From: Holosporales bacterium
GTDB taxonomy: Bacteria > Pseudomonadota > Alphaproteobacteria > RUG11792
DNA: 22,955 bases
Reading direction: 5' to 3'
NCBI GenBank assembly: GCA_031279295.1
Contig: JAITIT010000016.1
Span: 1 to 22,955 of the forward strand
Every line of letters starts with the position of its first letter. Position 1 is the stretch's first letter. The notes beneath the pieces were generated by a model. That model did not search any database. It saw only the letters and a list, made by a program, of their open reading frames with translations, and was not told the DNA's origin. Shown piece by piece: positions 16,300 to 22,955 of this stretch. Made by a program: the position numbers and the translations under genes.

Positions 16300-17199
16300 T
16301 CAGACATCAATGACTTTTATGTTCATGGTCTTAAAATAGACCTTGAATAATTGCTCGAGCAGGCGCACGTTTACCCTTGAAGGTTCGTTCATACAGCAGC
16401 GTATCAGGAAGTAACTCTTCAGCACTGGACCCGATATGACAGGGATCACACGCATCAGAGACGATGAGTATTTGTAGTACGCATCCTGCCGATCTGAGAT
16501 AGCTCCAATTCCAAAACCGTCGGCTGTCATCTTGACTATCAAGTCACGGGACTGAGACAGTATCGTCGGCCTTAAAAAAGGAAGCCCATATTCTCCATAG
16601 AGATGCCAGTTACTGGCTTTTGCGTTGTTGTCCTCACCAGAGTACGCTATAATGGAATGATCGGGAATTGTCTCGAGTGTTGGAGTACCGCGGCGCGCGA
16701 TGTACGTATCACTTGCATACAGCCCGTACTTGAATTCGATGTACCAAAGTGCATTATATCCATAAGGTACCTCCTGGACTGACCAGAATATAATATCAGA
16801 TTTTTCAAGCATCGCATCAGTCATCCTATTGGCAGCAAACAGAATGAGCCGCAATCCAGGATGCGCCTTGTTGAAGCCCTTGATGCAGTTCATAGCCCAA
16901 GTTGATGCGCTGTCGTGGACTAATCCGATCGTGACATGATTATCGAGATCGTACATGCTCTGCTTATCATCAAGGTTCATGATCTTGGAGATAGCTATAA
17001 AGGCTTGCTTGATGTTTGGAATCGATTGGCGTCCGAAGTCCGTCAGCAAAATTCTGGAATCCCCTATTTGTCTCACCAGCTTATGTTGAAACAATCTTTC
17101 AAGCTTAGTTACATAAACGATAAACTGCTCATGCGGTATCTCAAGAGCCTTAGATCCTCTTTCGGCAAACGCTATGAAATGCTTCAGTGCTTCTATCAT
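16300..17199 (-). CDS. LysR-type regulator-like protein with deleted HTH helix
   Basis: The 299-residue protein has LysR-family length and a recognisable effector-binding domain. It contains GLYASDTYIARRGTP near 145-160, DHSIIAY, NWHLYGEYGL and ADGFGIGAISDR near 250. The N-terminus keeps the outer parts of the winged helix (HFIAFAERGS and KLERLFQHKLV). However, about five residues corresponding to the F-T-x-A-A stretch of helix 2 are missing, and the recognition helix S-Q-(P/S)-x-(L/V)-S signature is replaced by PHEQFIVYV. DNA binding is therefore doubtful or altered. It is a paralogue of the gene directly upstream; the two share GLYAS..Y, HSII.Y, NWH...YGL.FL.P and GFGIG/GLGIG. ATG 17199 overlaps that gene's stop (ATGA). 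The effector is unknown. Confidence 0.72.
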   Translation of the reverse strand: MIEALKHFIAFAERGSKALEIPHEQFIVYVTKLERLFQHKLVRQIGDSRILLTDFGRQSIPNIKQAFIAISKIMNLDDKQSMYDLDNHVTIGLVHDSASTWAMNCIKGFNKAHPGLRLILFAANRMTDAMLEKSDIIFWSVQEVPYGYNALWYIEFKYGLYASDTYIARRGTPTLETIPDHSIIAYSGEDNNAKASNWHLYGEYGLPFLRPTILSQSRDLIVKMTADGFGIGAISDRQDAYYKYSSSLMRVIPVISGPVLKSYFLIRCCMNEPSRVNVRLLEQLFKVYFKTMNIKVIDV

Positions 17200-17221
17200 G
17201 ACAGCGTATCCGCTGTCATGA
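17196..17221 (-). promoter_or_regulatory. Perfect 11-bp hairpin enclosing the stop/start junction of the LysR-like pair
   Basis: On the mRNA strand TCATGACAGCG (17221-17211) pairs perfectly with CGCTGTCATGA (17206-17196) around a four-base GATA loop. The 3' arm contains both the start codon of the downstream gene (ATG 17199-17197) and the overlapping TGA of the upstream gene. Translation of the second gene would therefore need a ribosome finishing the first to open the stem: a coupling device. There is no T-run, so it is not an intrinsic terminator. Confidence 0.65.
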
Positions 17222-18128
17222 CTTTCAATCCCATGCGACGTACGAAATCCAACATCAAATCCTCGATGTCTACGACAAGTTGTTTAACATCATCCGGCAC
17301 CATTTTTCTCACTCCAAAGTCTATCGTTACCACAGGGCCATTTAAGTTTGGTAACACCCTTACCAATTCCTGACAGGTACCATGGTTGCAATAATTTCGA
17401 AGCGGTCCTATCCCCAATCCAAACTCAACTGCATTCATTAATACGGACTGGGAACTTACCATAACAGACGGGTCGAGAAAGCTAAGACCGTACCGCTCAG
17501 ATATGTGCCAATTGAGTAACCTATGCAAATCCCTATTGAACGAATCGCCATATCCGATGATCGAGTGCATAGACAATTCCCTCGTGCTCGTTGGCAGCTT
17601 ATACATACTGCCCATATACTCCTCACTCGCATAAAGGCCCTGTGACATGAAAACTGTCCATCGCTTCTCAAAGAAAATTTTGTCGAACATATTCATGGGT
17701 TTAAACAACACATGTGAGTTCAAAGCCATATTTTCCGAGTAATCATCGTACGTTAGCAAATTCAGGCACTCTCTCGGAAGCTTATTGCTCGTGAGCTCAG
17801 CAAGGCATGGAAGTACAAAATGCTTGGCGTCTAGCGCATTGACTCTTATCACGACAAAATCCTTATTATGGATGTCATGAGCATGTAAAGTACAACACAG
17901 GATATCGTCTGCGATCCTACGAGCCGTGTGCAAAAATATAGATCCGCTTTCCGTGATCTTGTCAAATACTGCTCCGTCCCTTGATTTGAATATCTCGAAG
18001 TTAACACAATGCGAAAGTCTAGATAGGATGCAGATACCCTCGCTAAACTCAATGCCGTACAGCTTGCACGTATTCTCAAATCCGTTGTCACAAACTCCAA
18101 TGAAGAAGAACAGATCCTGAATATCCAA
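17196..18128 (-). CDS. LysR-type regulator-like protein with diverged recognition helix
   Basis: The 310-residue protein follows the LysR plan. It begins MDIQDLFFFIGV, typical of family N-termini, from TTG 18128. After ITESGSIFLHTARRIADDI (the linker-helix start) comes an effector domain with GLYASEEYMG near 175, MHSIIGYGD, NWHISERYGL and FGLGIGPLRNY near 250. The spacing of the winged helix is kept at 31 residues, but the recognition helix lacks the S-Q-P-A-L-S pattern (here EFSEGIC), so its DNA target or ability to bind is uncertain. It is the first gene of a minus-strand set, co-oriented with its paralogue, gpsA and addB, and divergent from the YerC-transporter operon. A perfect TATAAT lies 27 bases upstream of the start codon. 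LysR proteins often control a divergent neighbour, which here would be the importer operon, but this is inference. Confidence 0.72.
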   Translation of the reverse strand: MDIQDLFFFIGVCDNGFENTCKLYGIEFSEGICILSRLSHCVNFEIFKSRDGAVFDKITESGSIFLHTARRIADDILCCTLHAHDIHNKDFVVIRVNALDAKHFVLPCLAELTSNKLPRECLNLLTYDDYSENMALNSHVLFKPMNMFDKIFFEKRWTVFMSQGLYASEEYMGSMYKLPTSTRELSMHSIIGYGDSFNRDLHRLLNWHISERYGLSFLDPSVMVSSQSVLMNAVEFGLGIGPLRNYCNHGTCQELVRVLPNLNGPVVTIDFGVRKMVPDDVKQLVVDIEDLMLDFVRRMGLKVMTADTLS

Positions 18129-18154
18129 AACAATCCAATCTTAATTTCTCGTAG

Positions 18155-18200
18155 ATTATAAAAATTTTCGCATCTAGGATCGTCCACTTTCAATGCGAAA
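18155..18200 (-). promoter_or_regulatory. Promoter and inverted repeat upstream of the LysR-like pair
   Basis: A consensus TATAAT lies on the minus strand at 18160-18155; the -35 is poor (TGGACG at 18186-18181 with 20-base spacing). An inverted repeat TTTCGCAT (18166-18173) / ATGCGAAA (18193-18200), spacer 19, lies across the promoter's upstream half. A weak -35 with a dyad over it suggests an activator or autoregulator site. Confidence 0.45.
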
Positions 18201-18268
18201 TTTCTACTATTTATCAACCATCATGTGATCTAGTTTTACCATAAAAAATTATGAAGTCTCATGGAACT

Positions 18269-18302
18269 GCTGTCATAGATCATTCTGCTTATCTAGGACA
18301 GC
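18269..18302. promoter_or_regulatory. Long imperfect dyad in the divergent intergenic region
   Basis: GCTGTCATAGAT (18269-18280) and ATCTAGGACAGC (18291-18302) are reverse complements at 11 of 12 positions around a 10-base spacer. In plus-strand RNA it could form a hairpin followed after 8 bases by TTTTT (18311-18315). As DNA it could be an operator for a dimeric regulator. Its position midway between divergent genes favours regulation. Confidence 0.45.
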
Positions 18303-18315
18303 CCCAAAAATTTTT

Positions 18316-18369
18316 AACATGACAATGTTGTTTTAATGTGTTAACATGATGTGACGATATATATATGCT
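18316..18369 (+). promoter_or_regulatory. Candidate promoter/operator of the yerC-importer operon
   Basis: AACAT-GACA-ATGTT (18316-18329) and the palindrome TGTTAACA (18339-18346) are two dyads. The sequence TTAACATGA recurs at 18314-18322 and 18341-18349, 27 bases apart. A possible -35, TTAACA at 18341-18346 inside the second palindrome, is 17 bases from TATGCT at 18364-18369. That would make yerC nearly leaderless. TATATATAT at 18358-18366 is an alternative -10 region. Overlap of dyads with the promoter suggests repression, perhaps by YerC itself. Confidence 0.35.
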
Positions 18370-18377
18370 GAGAGCAC

Positions 18378-18674
18378 GTGACCAATAACGACGATGCGGG
18401 GCTTTTTGATGCTATTGCGATGCTTGAGAGTACAGATGAGGCGGAGAGATTTTTCATGGATCTCTGTACCCCTCAAGAAATCAAAGCGTTCAAGGAGAGG
18501 TATGCGGTGTGCCGGCTTCTGTACTCTCAGAAGTTTTCATACAGGGAAATCAGTAAAATGACCGGCGCCAGCACAACAACAATCTCTAGGGTTGCTAGGT
18601 TTCTAAACAACAGCCCGTACAACGGATACCTAGAGTGTCTTAGGAAGTGTGCAGAAAGGAAAGATGGATGTTGA
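18378..18674 (+). CDS. TrpR-like transcriptional regulator, YerC/YecD family
   Basis: The 98-residue protein matches the YerC family of TrpR-fold regulators. It has LFDAIAMLESTDEAERFFMDLCTPQE (about residues 9-34), KAFKERYAVCRLLYSQKFSYREIS, then the helix-turn-helix TGASTTTISRVARFLN (about 65-80). The length is typical. The ligand of most YerC proteins is unknown, while TrpR itself binds tryptophan. The start is GTG 18378, with only GAGAG close upstream. The 3' end overlaps the substrate-binding protein gene by 7 bases, so regulator and importer are translated together. That arrangement implies that YerC regulates uptake of the importer's substrate, probably by controlling its own operon through the dyads just upstream. 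Confidence 0.9.
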   Translation: MTNNDDAGLFDAIAMLESTDEAERFFMDLCTPQEIKAFKERYAVCRLLYSQKFSYREISKMTGASTTTISRVARFLNNSPYNGYLECLRKCAERKDGC

Positions 18675-19621
18675 AGAAGCTAATTACTGTTGGAGCTATT
18701 ATCGCTGGTGCGATAGCTGTGGTAATAATCATGGAGCGTAGTAAGGAAGCGCACGAGAACACCTTCAATGTATCAATATGCAAGGTCATCGAACACGAGG
18801 CTCTTAACGCTGTCGTCACTGGAATCAGAGATTGCCTGGGCGATGGTGACGTGCAATACACGATCGATACGTGCCAAGGAAACCCAGCCATTGCCTCTCA
18901 GATAATCTCGAAATTTATCGGGAAGAGAAGCAACGTCATCGTGGCTGTAGGAACTACTCCAGCTCAGGTCGCGTTTAGTTGTGCACGAAAGGGAGAGACG
19001 AAGCTGGTGTTTAGTTCTGTCACCAACCCTAACAGTATCTCTACGAACCTAACTGATACCAACACAACAGGCGTATCTAATTTCGTTCCGTTGGAACCCC
19101 AGGTTAAACTGTTCACAGAGATCCAGCCTGATCTCAGAAAACTGGGCATCATATACAACACTGGAGAAGCTAACTCTGTAGACATCGTCTGGAATCTAAG
19201 GGAGGCCGTAAAAGGCTACGGTGTAGAGCTGATCGAGCAGGGCATACAGAAGGCCTCTGATATCCCTCAGGCAGTAGAGGCTCTGCTCGCCAAGGGCGTC
19301 GATGCAGTCTTCATCAGCAATGATAACATGGCGCTTGCAAACATCCCACTCATTGTGAAACTATGTAATAGGGTCCCGGTGTACGTCAGCGACACCGATC
19401 AAGTATCGAAGGGATGCATCGCCGCTCTCGGGCCTAATCAGTATGACATCGGGATACAAACTGGTAAGATGATAAAGAGGATACTCTATGGAGAGGACAT
19501 CAATGCAATCAAGATCGAGTATCCCAGCACTACCGAGCTGCACATCAATAAAACCAAGGCAAATAAAATGGGGCTCAACATTCCACAGACAGTGATAGAC
19601 CGAGCAGTCAAGACGTACTAA
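18668..19621 (+). CDS. ABC importer substrate-binding protein, TrpX-like (ABC_sub_bind family)
   Basis: From ATG 18668 the protein is 317 residues. AGGA seven bases upstream and overlap with the yerC stop support this start over a GTG at 18647. A hydrophobic segment (about residues 5-21) without a lipobox cysteine suggests a membrane-anchored or cleaved periplasmic protein. The fold is the two-lobed type of the ABC_sub_bind family: VIVAVGTTPAQVAF, SSVTNPNS, LRKLGIIYNTGEANS, VDAVFISNDNMAL, VYVSDTDQVSKGCIAALG and YDIGIQTGKM are all characteristic. Members include the tryptophan-binding TrpX and proteins for other amino acids, and the ligand cannot be read from sequence. It is the second gene of a four-gene operon, and pairing with a TrpR-like regulator makes an aromatic amino acid plausible. 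Confidence 0.88.
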   Translation: MLKKLITVGAIIAGAIAVVIIMERSKEAHENTFNVSICKVIEHEALNAVVTGIRDCLGDGDVQYTIDTCQGNPAIASQIISKFIGKRSNVIVAVGTTPAQVAFSCARKGETKLVFSSVTNPNSISTNLTDTNTTGVSNFVPLEPQVKLFTEIQPDLRKLGIIYNTGEANSVDIVWNLREAVKGYGVELIEQGIQKASDIPQAVEALLAKGVDAVFISNDNMALANIPLIVKLCNRVPVYVSDTDQVSKGCIAALGPNQYDIGIQTGKMIKRILYGEDINAIKIEYPSTTELHINKTKANKMGLNIPQTVIDRAVKTY

Positions 19622-19641
19622 TTTTGAAGTGAGACACAGAG

Positions 19642-20499
19642 ATGATAGGGATACAGGAACTACTAACAAGCATCGAGGTTGGCTTAATTTTGGGGATCGT
19701 GGCCATCGGTGTATTCACAACCTTCAAGACAATAAACTTTGCTGACATGACGTGCGATGGGAGCTTCGTGTCCGGAGCAGCGGTTACGGCAGTGCTCATT
19801 AGGGGAGGGATCAATCCATACCTCGCGATCCTAGCATCAATGATAGCTGGTGGTATAGCCGGTGTACTAACCGCGGTCCTGAATGTTAAATACAAGATCG
19901 CAGACCTGTTAGCTGGAATAATTGTCGCATACATGCTGTACTCCGTTAACCTTATGGTCATGGGTAATTCCCCCAGTGTCACCTTCGTGGATCACAGAAC
20001 TATCTTCTCTGATTCTAGCCTTCCAGCCGTCGTTGTAATGACCATGTTGGTTACAGCCGTTACATGCATGATGTTCAGCAGCTTCGGACTAAAGCTTCGA
20101 GCTGTTGGGTATAACAAACAATTTGCAACAACGCACGGGATTGACGTTGACAAGATAACGATTCTCGGGCTAGCAATGAGCAATGCAATGATAGCTTCTG
20201 GTGGAAGCATCTTCAGTCAATTCCAAGGTTTCAGCGACGTATCCGGAGGGTTTGGAATGTTGGTCATGGGCCTTGCATCAATCATCGTAGGGACGAATGT
20301 TCTACCATTCAAAAGAGAACCCTTGCTCATATTGTCCTGCATAGCTGGATCCATCCTGTATAGGCTCTTCATCAACGTGGCCTTGCACAGTGACGCGCTT
20401 GGTATCAAGACTCAAAATTTGAACCTGGTAACAGGGGTCATTATGATAGGTATAATGCTGATGAAGGGAGGAGTAAATCGGAATGCTAAAGCTAAGTAA
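19642..20499 (+). CDS. ABC importer permease, TrpY-like (BPD_transp_2 family)
   Basis: The 285-residue integral membrane protein has about eight hydrophobic segments. The conserved TFKTINFADMTCDGSFVSGAA stretch (about residues 27-47) and GLKLRAVGYNKQFATTHGID (coupling region, about 149-168) are typical of branched-chain-type importer permeases paired with TrpX-like binding proteins. Later landmarks are ASGGSIFSQFQGFSDVSGGFG and GLASIIVGTNVL. It follows the binding protein by 20 bases with GAAGTGAGA upstream as a likely ribosome binding site, and overlaps the ATPase gene by 17 bases. Only one permease gene is present, so the channel is presumably a homodimer, as in TrpXYZ. Confidence 0.9.
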   Translation: MIGIQELLTSIEVGLILGIVAIGVFTTFKTINFADMTCDGSFVSGAAVTAVLIRGGINPYLAILASMIAGGIAGVLTAVLNVKYKIADLLAGIIVAYMLYSVNLMVMGNSPSVTFVDHRTIFSDSSLPAVVVMTMLVTAVTCMMFSSFGLKLRAVGYNKQFATTHGIDVDKITILGLAMSNAMIASGGSIFSQFQGFSDVSGGFGMLVMGLASIIVGTNVLPFKREPLLILSCIAGSILYRLFINVALHSDALGIKTQNLNLVTGVIMIGIMLMKGGVNRNAKAK

Positions 20500-21148
20500 G
20501 ATATGCGTCAGAGATACGCTGAAATGCCTAGATCTCTCGGTAGCTGCAGGGGAGCGAATCCTAGTGGTCGGAGGAAATGGTGCCGGTAAGTCCACTCTGT
20601 TTGGAGTCATATCTGGCAGAATTAACCCCGATCATGGCAGTGTAGTTGTGGATGGTATGGATATGACGATAGTTTCAGAATGCAAAAGGACATATATCAT
20701 CTCGAGTATCCTACAGGATATGAAGGCAGGGATGGTCGAGGAGATGACAATCCTTGAGAACATGAAGTTAGCATACATGAGAACAGGTGGAAGAAAGGTG
20801 TCCAAAGGAGACATCGATATCTTCAAGGCTAAGCTGAGCATATTCGGCATGGATCTCGAAAATAAGTCGCATGAGTATGCGAGGAATTTATCAGGAGGGG
20901 AGAAGCAGGCACTTAGTATTGTGATGGCCACTAGCGCTGACTACAAGCTACTGTTGCTCGATGAGGTTACATCTGCGCTGAGCCAAAAAGTCTCAGATCT
21001 TGTCATGAGCAGCATCGACGAGATTACATCTATGGAGAGAAAGACATGTCTTATGATCACGCATGACACGAGGTACATGCACTCTTTCGGAAATAGAACA
21101 TTAGAGATGAAGGATGGTGTGCTATGCGGTGCTCTTAGATCCTCCTAA
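20483..21148 (+). CDS. ABC importer ATPase, TrpZ-like
   Basis: The 221-residue ATPase powers the importer. Motifs are intact: Walker A GGNGAGKST (about residues 30-38), Q-loop (SSILQDMKAG), signature LSGGEKQ (usually LSGGQRQ or LSGGEKQ), Walker B LLLLDEVTSAL with the catalytic Glu, and the H-loop MITHD. The D-loop Asp is Ser here (SALSQK against the common ALDPK), a small deviation. The length, slightly below 250, is normal for this subfamily. AGGGAGG lies just upstream of ATG 20483, inside the permease gene, so translation is coupled. Its 3' end is 15 bases from the convergent ABC exporter-like gene with no visible terminator between them. Confidence 0.92.
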   Translation: MLKLSKICVRDTLKCLDLSVAAGERILVVGGNGAGKSTLFGVISGRINPDHGSVVVDGMDMTIVSECKRTYIISSILQDMKAGMVEEMTILENMKLAYMRTGGRKVSKGDIDIFKAKLSIFGMDLENKSHEYARNLSGGEKQALSIVMATSADYKLLLLDEVTSALSQKVSDLVMSSIDEITSMERKTCLMITHDTRYMHSFGNRTLEMKDGVLCGALRSS

Positions 21149-21163
21149 TCATATGGCATTCAC

Positions 21164-22819
21164 TCACTCGTCAGTTTTGCGCTTGTACCGACTGATATAA
21201 TTCTGGTATCCCACATTCTGAGCAAGATCAGCATGTGATCCGAAAATGGATCCATCGTTGGACATGTACAAGATCTTATCAGCATATATGAACACTTTCG
21301 GATTATCCGTAATCATGATGATGGTTCTGCGTTTTGACATATGCTCGACTATCTCATAGAACAGATCCTCTGTCGATTGTGAGTAGAACTTGCGGGGGGT
21401 AGTAACCAGTACGACCCTCGGATTCAAGATTGAGATCCTCGCGAACTGAAGCCTGAGCAACGTATCCTGACTTGCGATCAGATCACCATCTGCATCGAAC
21501 GTTTCATCTTCGCACATATCACCAAGACCGGTCTTCTCTAGCGCAATCATTACCTCGTCGGAGTTACTTGTTGCCATCATGACGTTATCGCGTAGTGTTC
21601 CTGGGATAATTCCAAAATCCTCTTTGAATACCCCGACTAATGCGCGTATGGATTTTGTGCTTATGCTATCTGCCCTCGTCCCTGATATGTATATCTTTCC
21701 AGATTGGGGACTACAGTACTTCAAAAGCAACGCGAAGATGTATTGCCCTGCCCCCGAGTTTTCGCCGGTTATCGCGATAAACTCTCCTGGCAAAACAGAG
21801 AACGTGAGATCAGATAAAATTGGGTGATCAGACACTTCTGTAGGATCCTGGAAGAAGACCCCGTGAAAAGTGATGAACAGGTTCGCATCATCTAAACTCC
21901 TCGTCCCGGCATCATACTCTTCAGTATCAAGCTTATCATGAGAAAGATCATCTAGCTCCAAGCGCCTTATCCTAATGCACCTGAAGATCGAGACTATAAA
22001 CATCGTGAAGCAGAACATGCAGCTAAAGAATTGAATCTCTATGCCATCGAGATTGAAATTGAAGAAGCCGTCAGTTACACATCTCGCATTCCAGATGTAG
22101 GCCGCACACATGAATACAAACGGCACACATGCGATCGCGAAGGCTTTCCATGTTGCCTTAATAGTAGCTATGTTCGTATCGCTAAAACACGCTACTGCAT
22201 CTTCAGCAAATCTGCGTCCAACCAACTCGCTTGCATTGTAGTACTGGATTCCTTCGGCAGCAGAGACTGCGCTTTTCATGAATTTGCCAAAAGTATTCCT
22301 GATCCGCATCACGTCATAAATCTTGACCATCTTATCTACCAACTTGATGGCTATGGCCAACAGGACGTATGAAGTGACGAGTAATAATAGAGAAGATGAG
22401 TTCATGTATAGCATTATCACTCCAATCTCGATGGAGAGGATTGCAAATGGTATGGCGAATCCAAGTAGCTCGAGTAGTCCATCCTCACGTAACGCTGTCC
22501 TATTAACAGCTGAGTCTGCCGCCTTTAGAACATTGAGTGCTGAGATTTTTTCAGCAGATACCATAATTGCGTCGGTGCCAAATGCAAGAAGCCTACAGAG
22601 AGATTGATACCTTGCGAAGTTGCTGACGTAATACCATGTGAGCATGAACCCAACCGCCATCATGAACAGAGATGCGCAGCTGAGAAAGAACGATCCAGCT
22701 GGATCGTCGATCACGATGAACACTTTATGAAATAACCCGATACACGAAACCGGTATTATCGATACAGCAATCCAGTATGCGACTTTGTGCCAAGCTCGAA
22801 TTCCTATGTCAGTCAACAT
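21164..22819 (-). CDS. Exporter-type ABC protein with wholly degenerate nucleotide-binding motifs
   Basis: About 551 residues: an N-terminal membrane domain with about five or six hydrophobic segments (to about residue 290) and a C-terminal ABC domain. Layout and length resemble type I secretion ABC proteins (PrtD/HlyB class) more than MsbA, for instance LVDKMVKIYDVMRIRN, SAVSAAEGIQYYNA and LPGEFIAITGE. Every catalytic motif is altered. Walker A GxxGxGK(S/T) is ENSGAGQY, with Gln (codon 21743-21745) for the Lys. The Q-loop Gln is Glu (FKED). LSGGQ is absent (ASQDTLLRLQFAR remains). Walker B D-E is T-T-P. The H-loop His is Asp (MITDNP). The frame is uninterrupted, which argues against a fresh pseudogene. 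ATG 22819 is chosen because a TATAAT overlaps the earlier TTG at 22849. It may be a structural, regulatory or partner subunit without ATPase activity. Confidence 0.75.
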   Translation of the reverse strand: MLTDIGIRAWHKVAYWIAVSIIPVSCIGLFHKVFIVIDDPAGSFFLSCASLFMMAVGFMLTWYYVSNFARYQSLCRLLAFGTDAIMVSAEKISALNVLKAADSAVNRTALREDGLLELLGFAIPFAILSIEIGVIMLYMNSSSLLLLVTSYVLLAIAIKLVDKMVKIYDVMRIRNTFGKFMKSAVSAAEGIQYYNASELVGRRFAEDAVACFSDTNIATIKATWKAFAIACVPFVFMCAAYIWNARCVTDGFFNFNLDGIEIQFFSCMFCFTMFIVSIFRCIRIRRLELDDLSHDKLDTEEYDAGTRSLDDANLFITFHGVFFQDPTEVSDHPILSDLTFSVLPGEFIAITGENSGAGQYIFALLLKYCSPQSGKIYISGTRADSISTKSIRALVGVFKEDFGIIPGTLRDNVMMATSNSDEVMIALEKTGLGDMCEDETFDADGDLIASQDTLLRLQFARISILNPRVVLVTTPRKFYSQSTEDLFYEIVEHMSKRRTIIMITDNPKVFIYADKILYMSNDGSIFGSHADLAQNVGYQNYISRYKRKTDE

Positions 22820-22848
22820 CAGAACCAGTACCAATACCGAATCCCACA

Positions 22849-22854
22849 ATTATA
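22849..22854 (-). promoter_or_regulatory. -10 element upstream of the ABC exporter-like gene
   Basis: A perfect TATAAT reads on the minus strand at 22854-22849. No good -35 is found 16-18 bases upstream. The transcript would start near 22842, placing the leader just before ATG 22819 and excluding the earlier TTG codon. Confidence 0.45.
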
Positions 22855-22884
22855 ACACCCACTGCACGTGTTTAGTATGATGCA

Positions 22885-22955
22885 CATCACCCCCCATCAC
22901 CTAGCACTACTATCAACAATGGTGATGATAGGAACAGGGGTAGTAAGAGGGGGTG
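22885..22955. repeat. Direct and inverted CATCACC / CACCCCC elements at the right edge
   Basis: CATCACC occurs at 22885-22891 and 22895-22901, and its reverse complement GGTGATG at 22921-22927. CACCCCC at 22888-22894 is mirrored by GGGGGTG at 22949-22955. The elements could fold as alternative hairpins or serve as binding sites upstream of the minus-strand ABC gene. The window ends here, so the context is incomplete. Confidence 0.4.

Noticed and set aside
18269..18315. Dyad followed by TTTTT considered as an intrinsic terminator
   Set aside because: The T-run is 8 bases past the stem, the hairpin has an internal mismatch, and no plus-strand gene lies upstream to be terminated.

Overview
The window reads as a gene-dense chromosomal segment of a reduced-genome, host-associated alphaproteobacterium, most likely Rickettsiales-like. 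The case rests on protein types: alphaproteobacterial-style AddA/AddB, GpsA, FtsW, MurA/MurD and a small periplasmic SH3 protein. It also rests on architecture: scattered, partly overlapping housekeeping genes, few visible terminators, and several proteins trimmed or eroded at catalytic sites. Base composition looks moderate rather than strongly AT-rich. I cannot place it to genus. A phosphofructokinase gene and two LysR-type proteins would be unusual for classical Rickettsia or Anaplasmataceae, so it may be a less studied lineage.

Layout. Positions 1-600 hold a possible 3' end of an upstream gene, then a strong promoter feeding a short structured RNA with an intrinsic terminator, then about 375 bases with no convincing gene. 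From 628 come plsY (+) and dgkA (-), overlapping tail to tail, then a plus-strand run: dapA, an MlaC-like exported protein, a MORN-repeat protein, addA and murA. MurA converges on a minus-strand run that reads, in transcription order, pfkA, SH3 protein, murD, ftsW, tRNA-Asp, tadA, rluB. Upstream of pfkA on the same strand, beyond a 344-base gap, lie two coupled LysR-like genes, gpsA and addB. A 250-base intergenic region rich in dyad symmetries separates the LysR-like pair from a divergent plus-strand operon: a TrpR-like regulator (YerC family) followed by a three-gene importer of the TrpXYZ type. The right end carries a minus-strand exporter-like ABC protein whose nucleotide-binding motifs are all substituted.

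Functional picture. MurA, MurD, FtsW and DapA point to peptidoglycan precursor synthesis and septal wall assembly. GpsA (sn-glycerol-3-phosphate), PlsY (its acylation) and DgkA (lipid recycling) form a phospholipid set, and the MlaC-like protein may add lipid trafficking. YerC plus the importer suggest regulated amino-acid uptake.

The most interesting features are: the ABC exporter lacking every canonical ATPase residue; an AddAB pair in which AddA lacks a nuclease domain and AddB has a substituted nuclease centre; a perfect 11-bp hairpin enclosing the stop/start junction of two LysR-like genes whose DNA-binding helices are eroded; and an approximately 95-nt candidate small RNA exposing a CCUCCCC segment.
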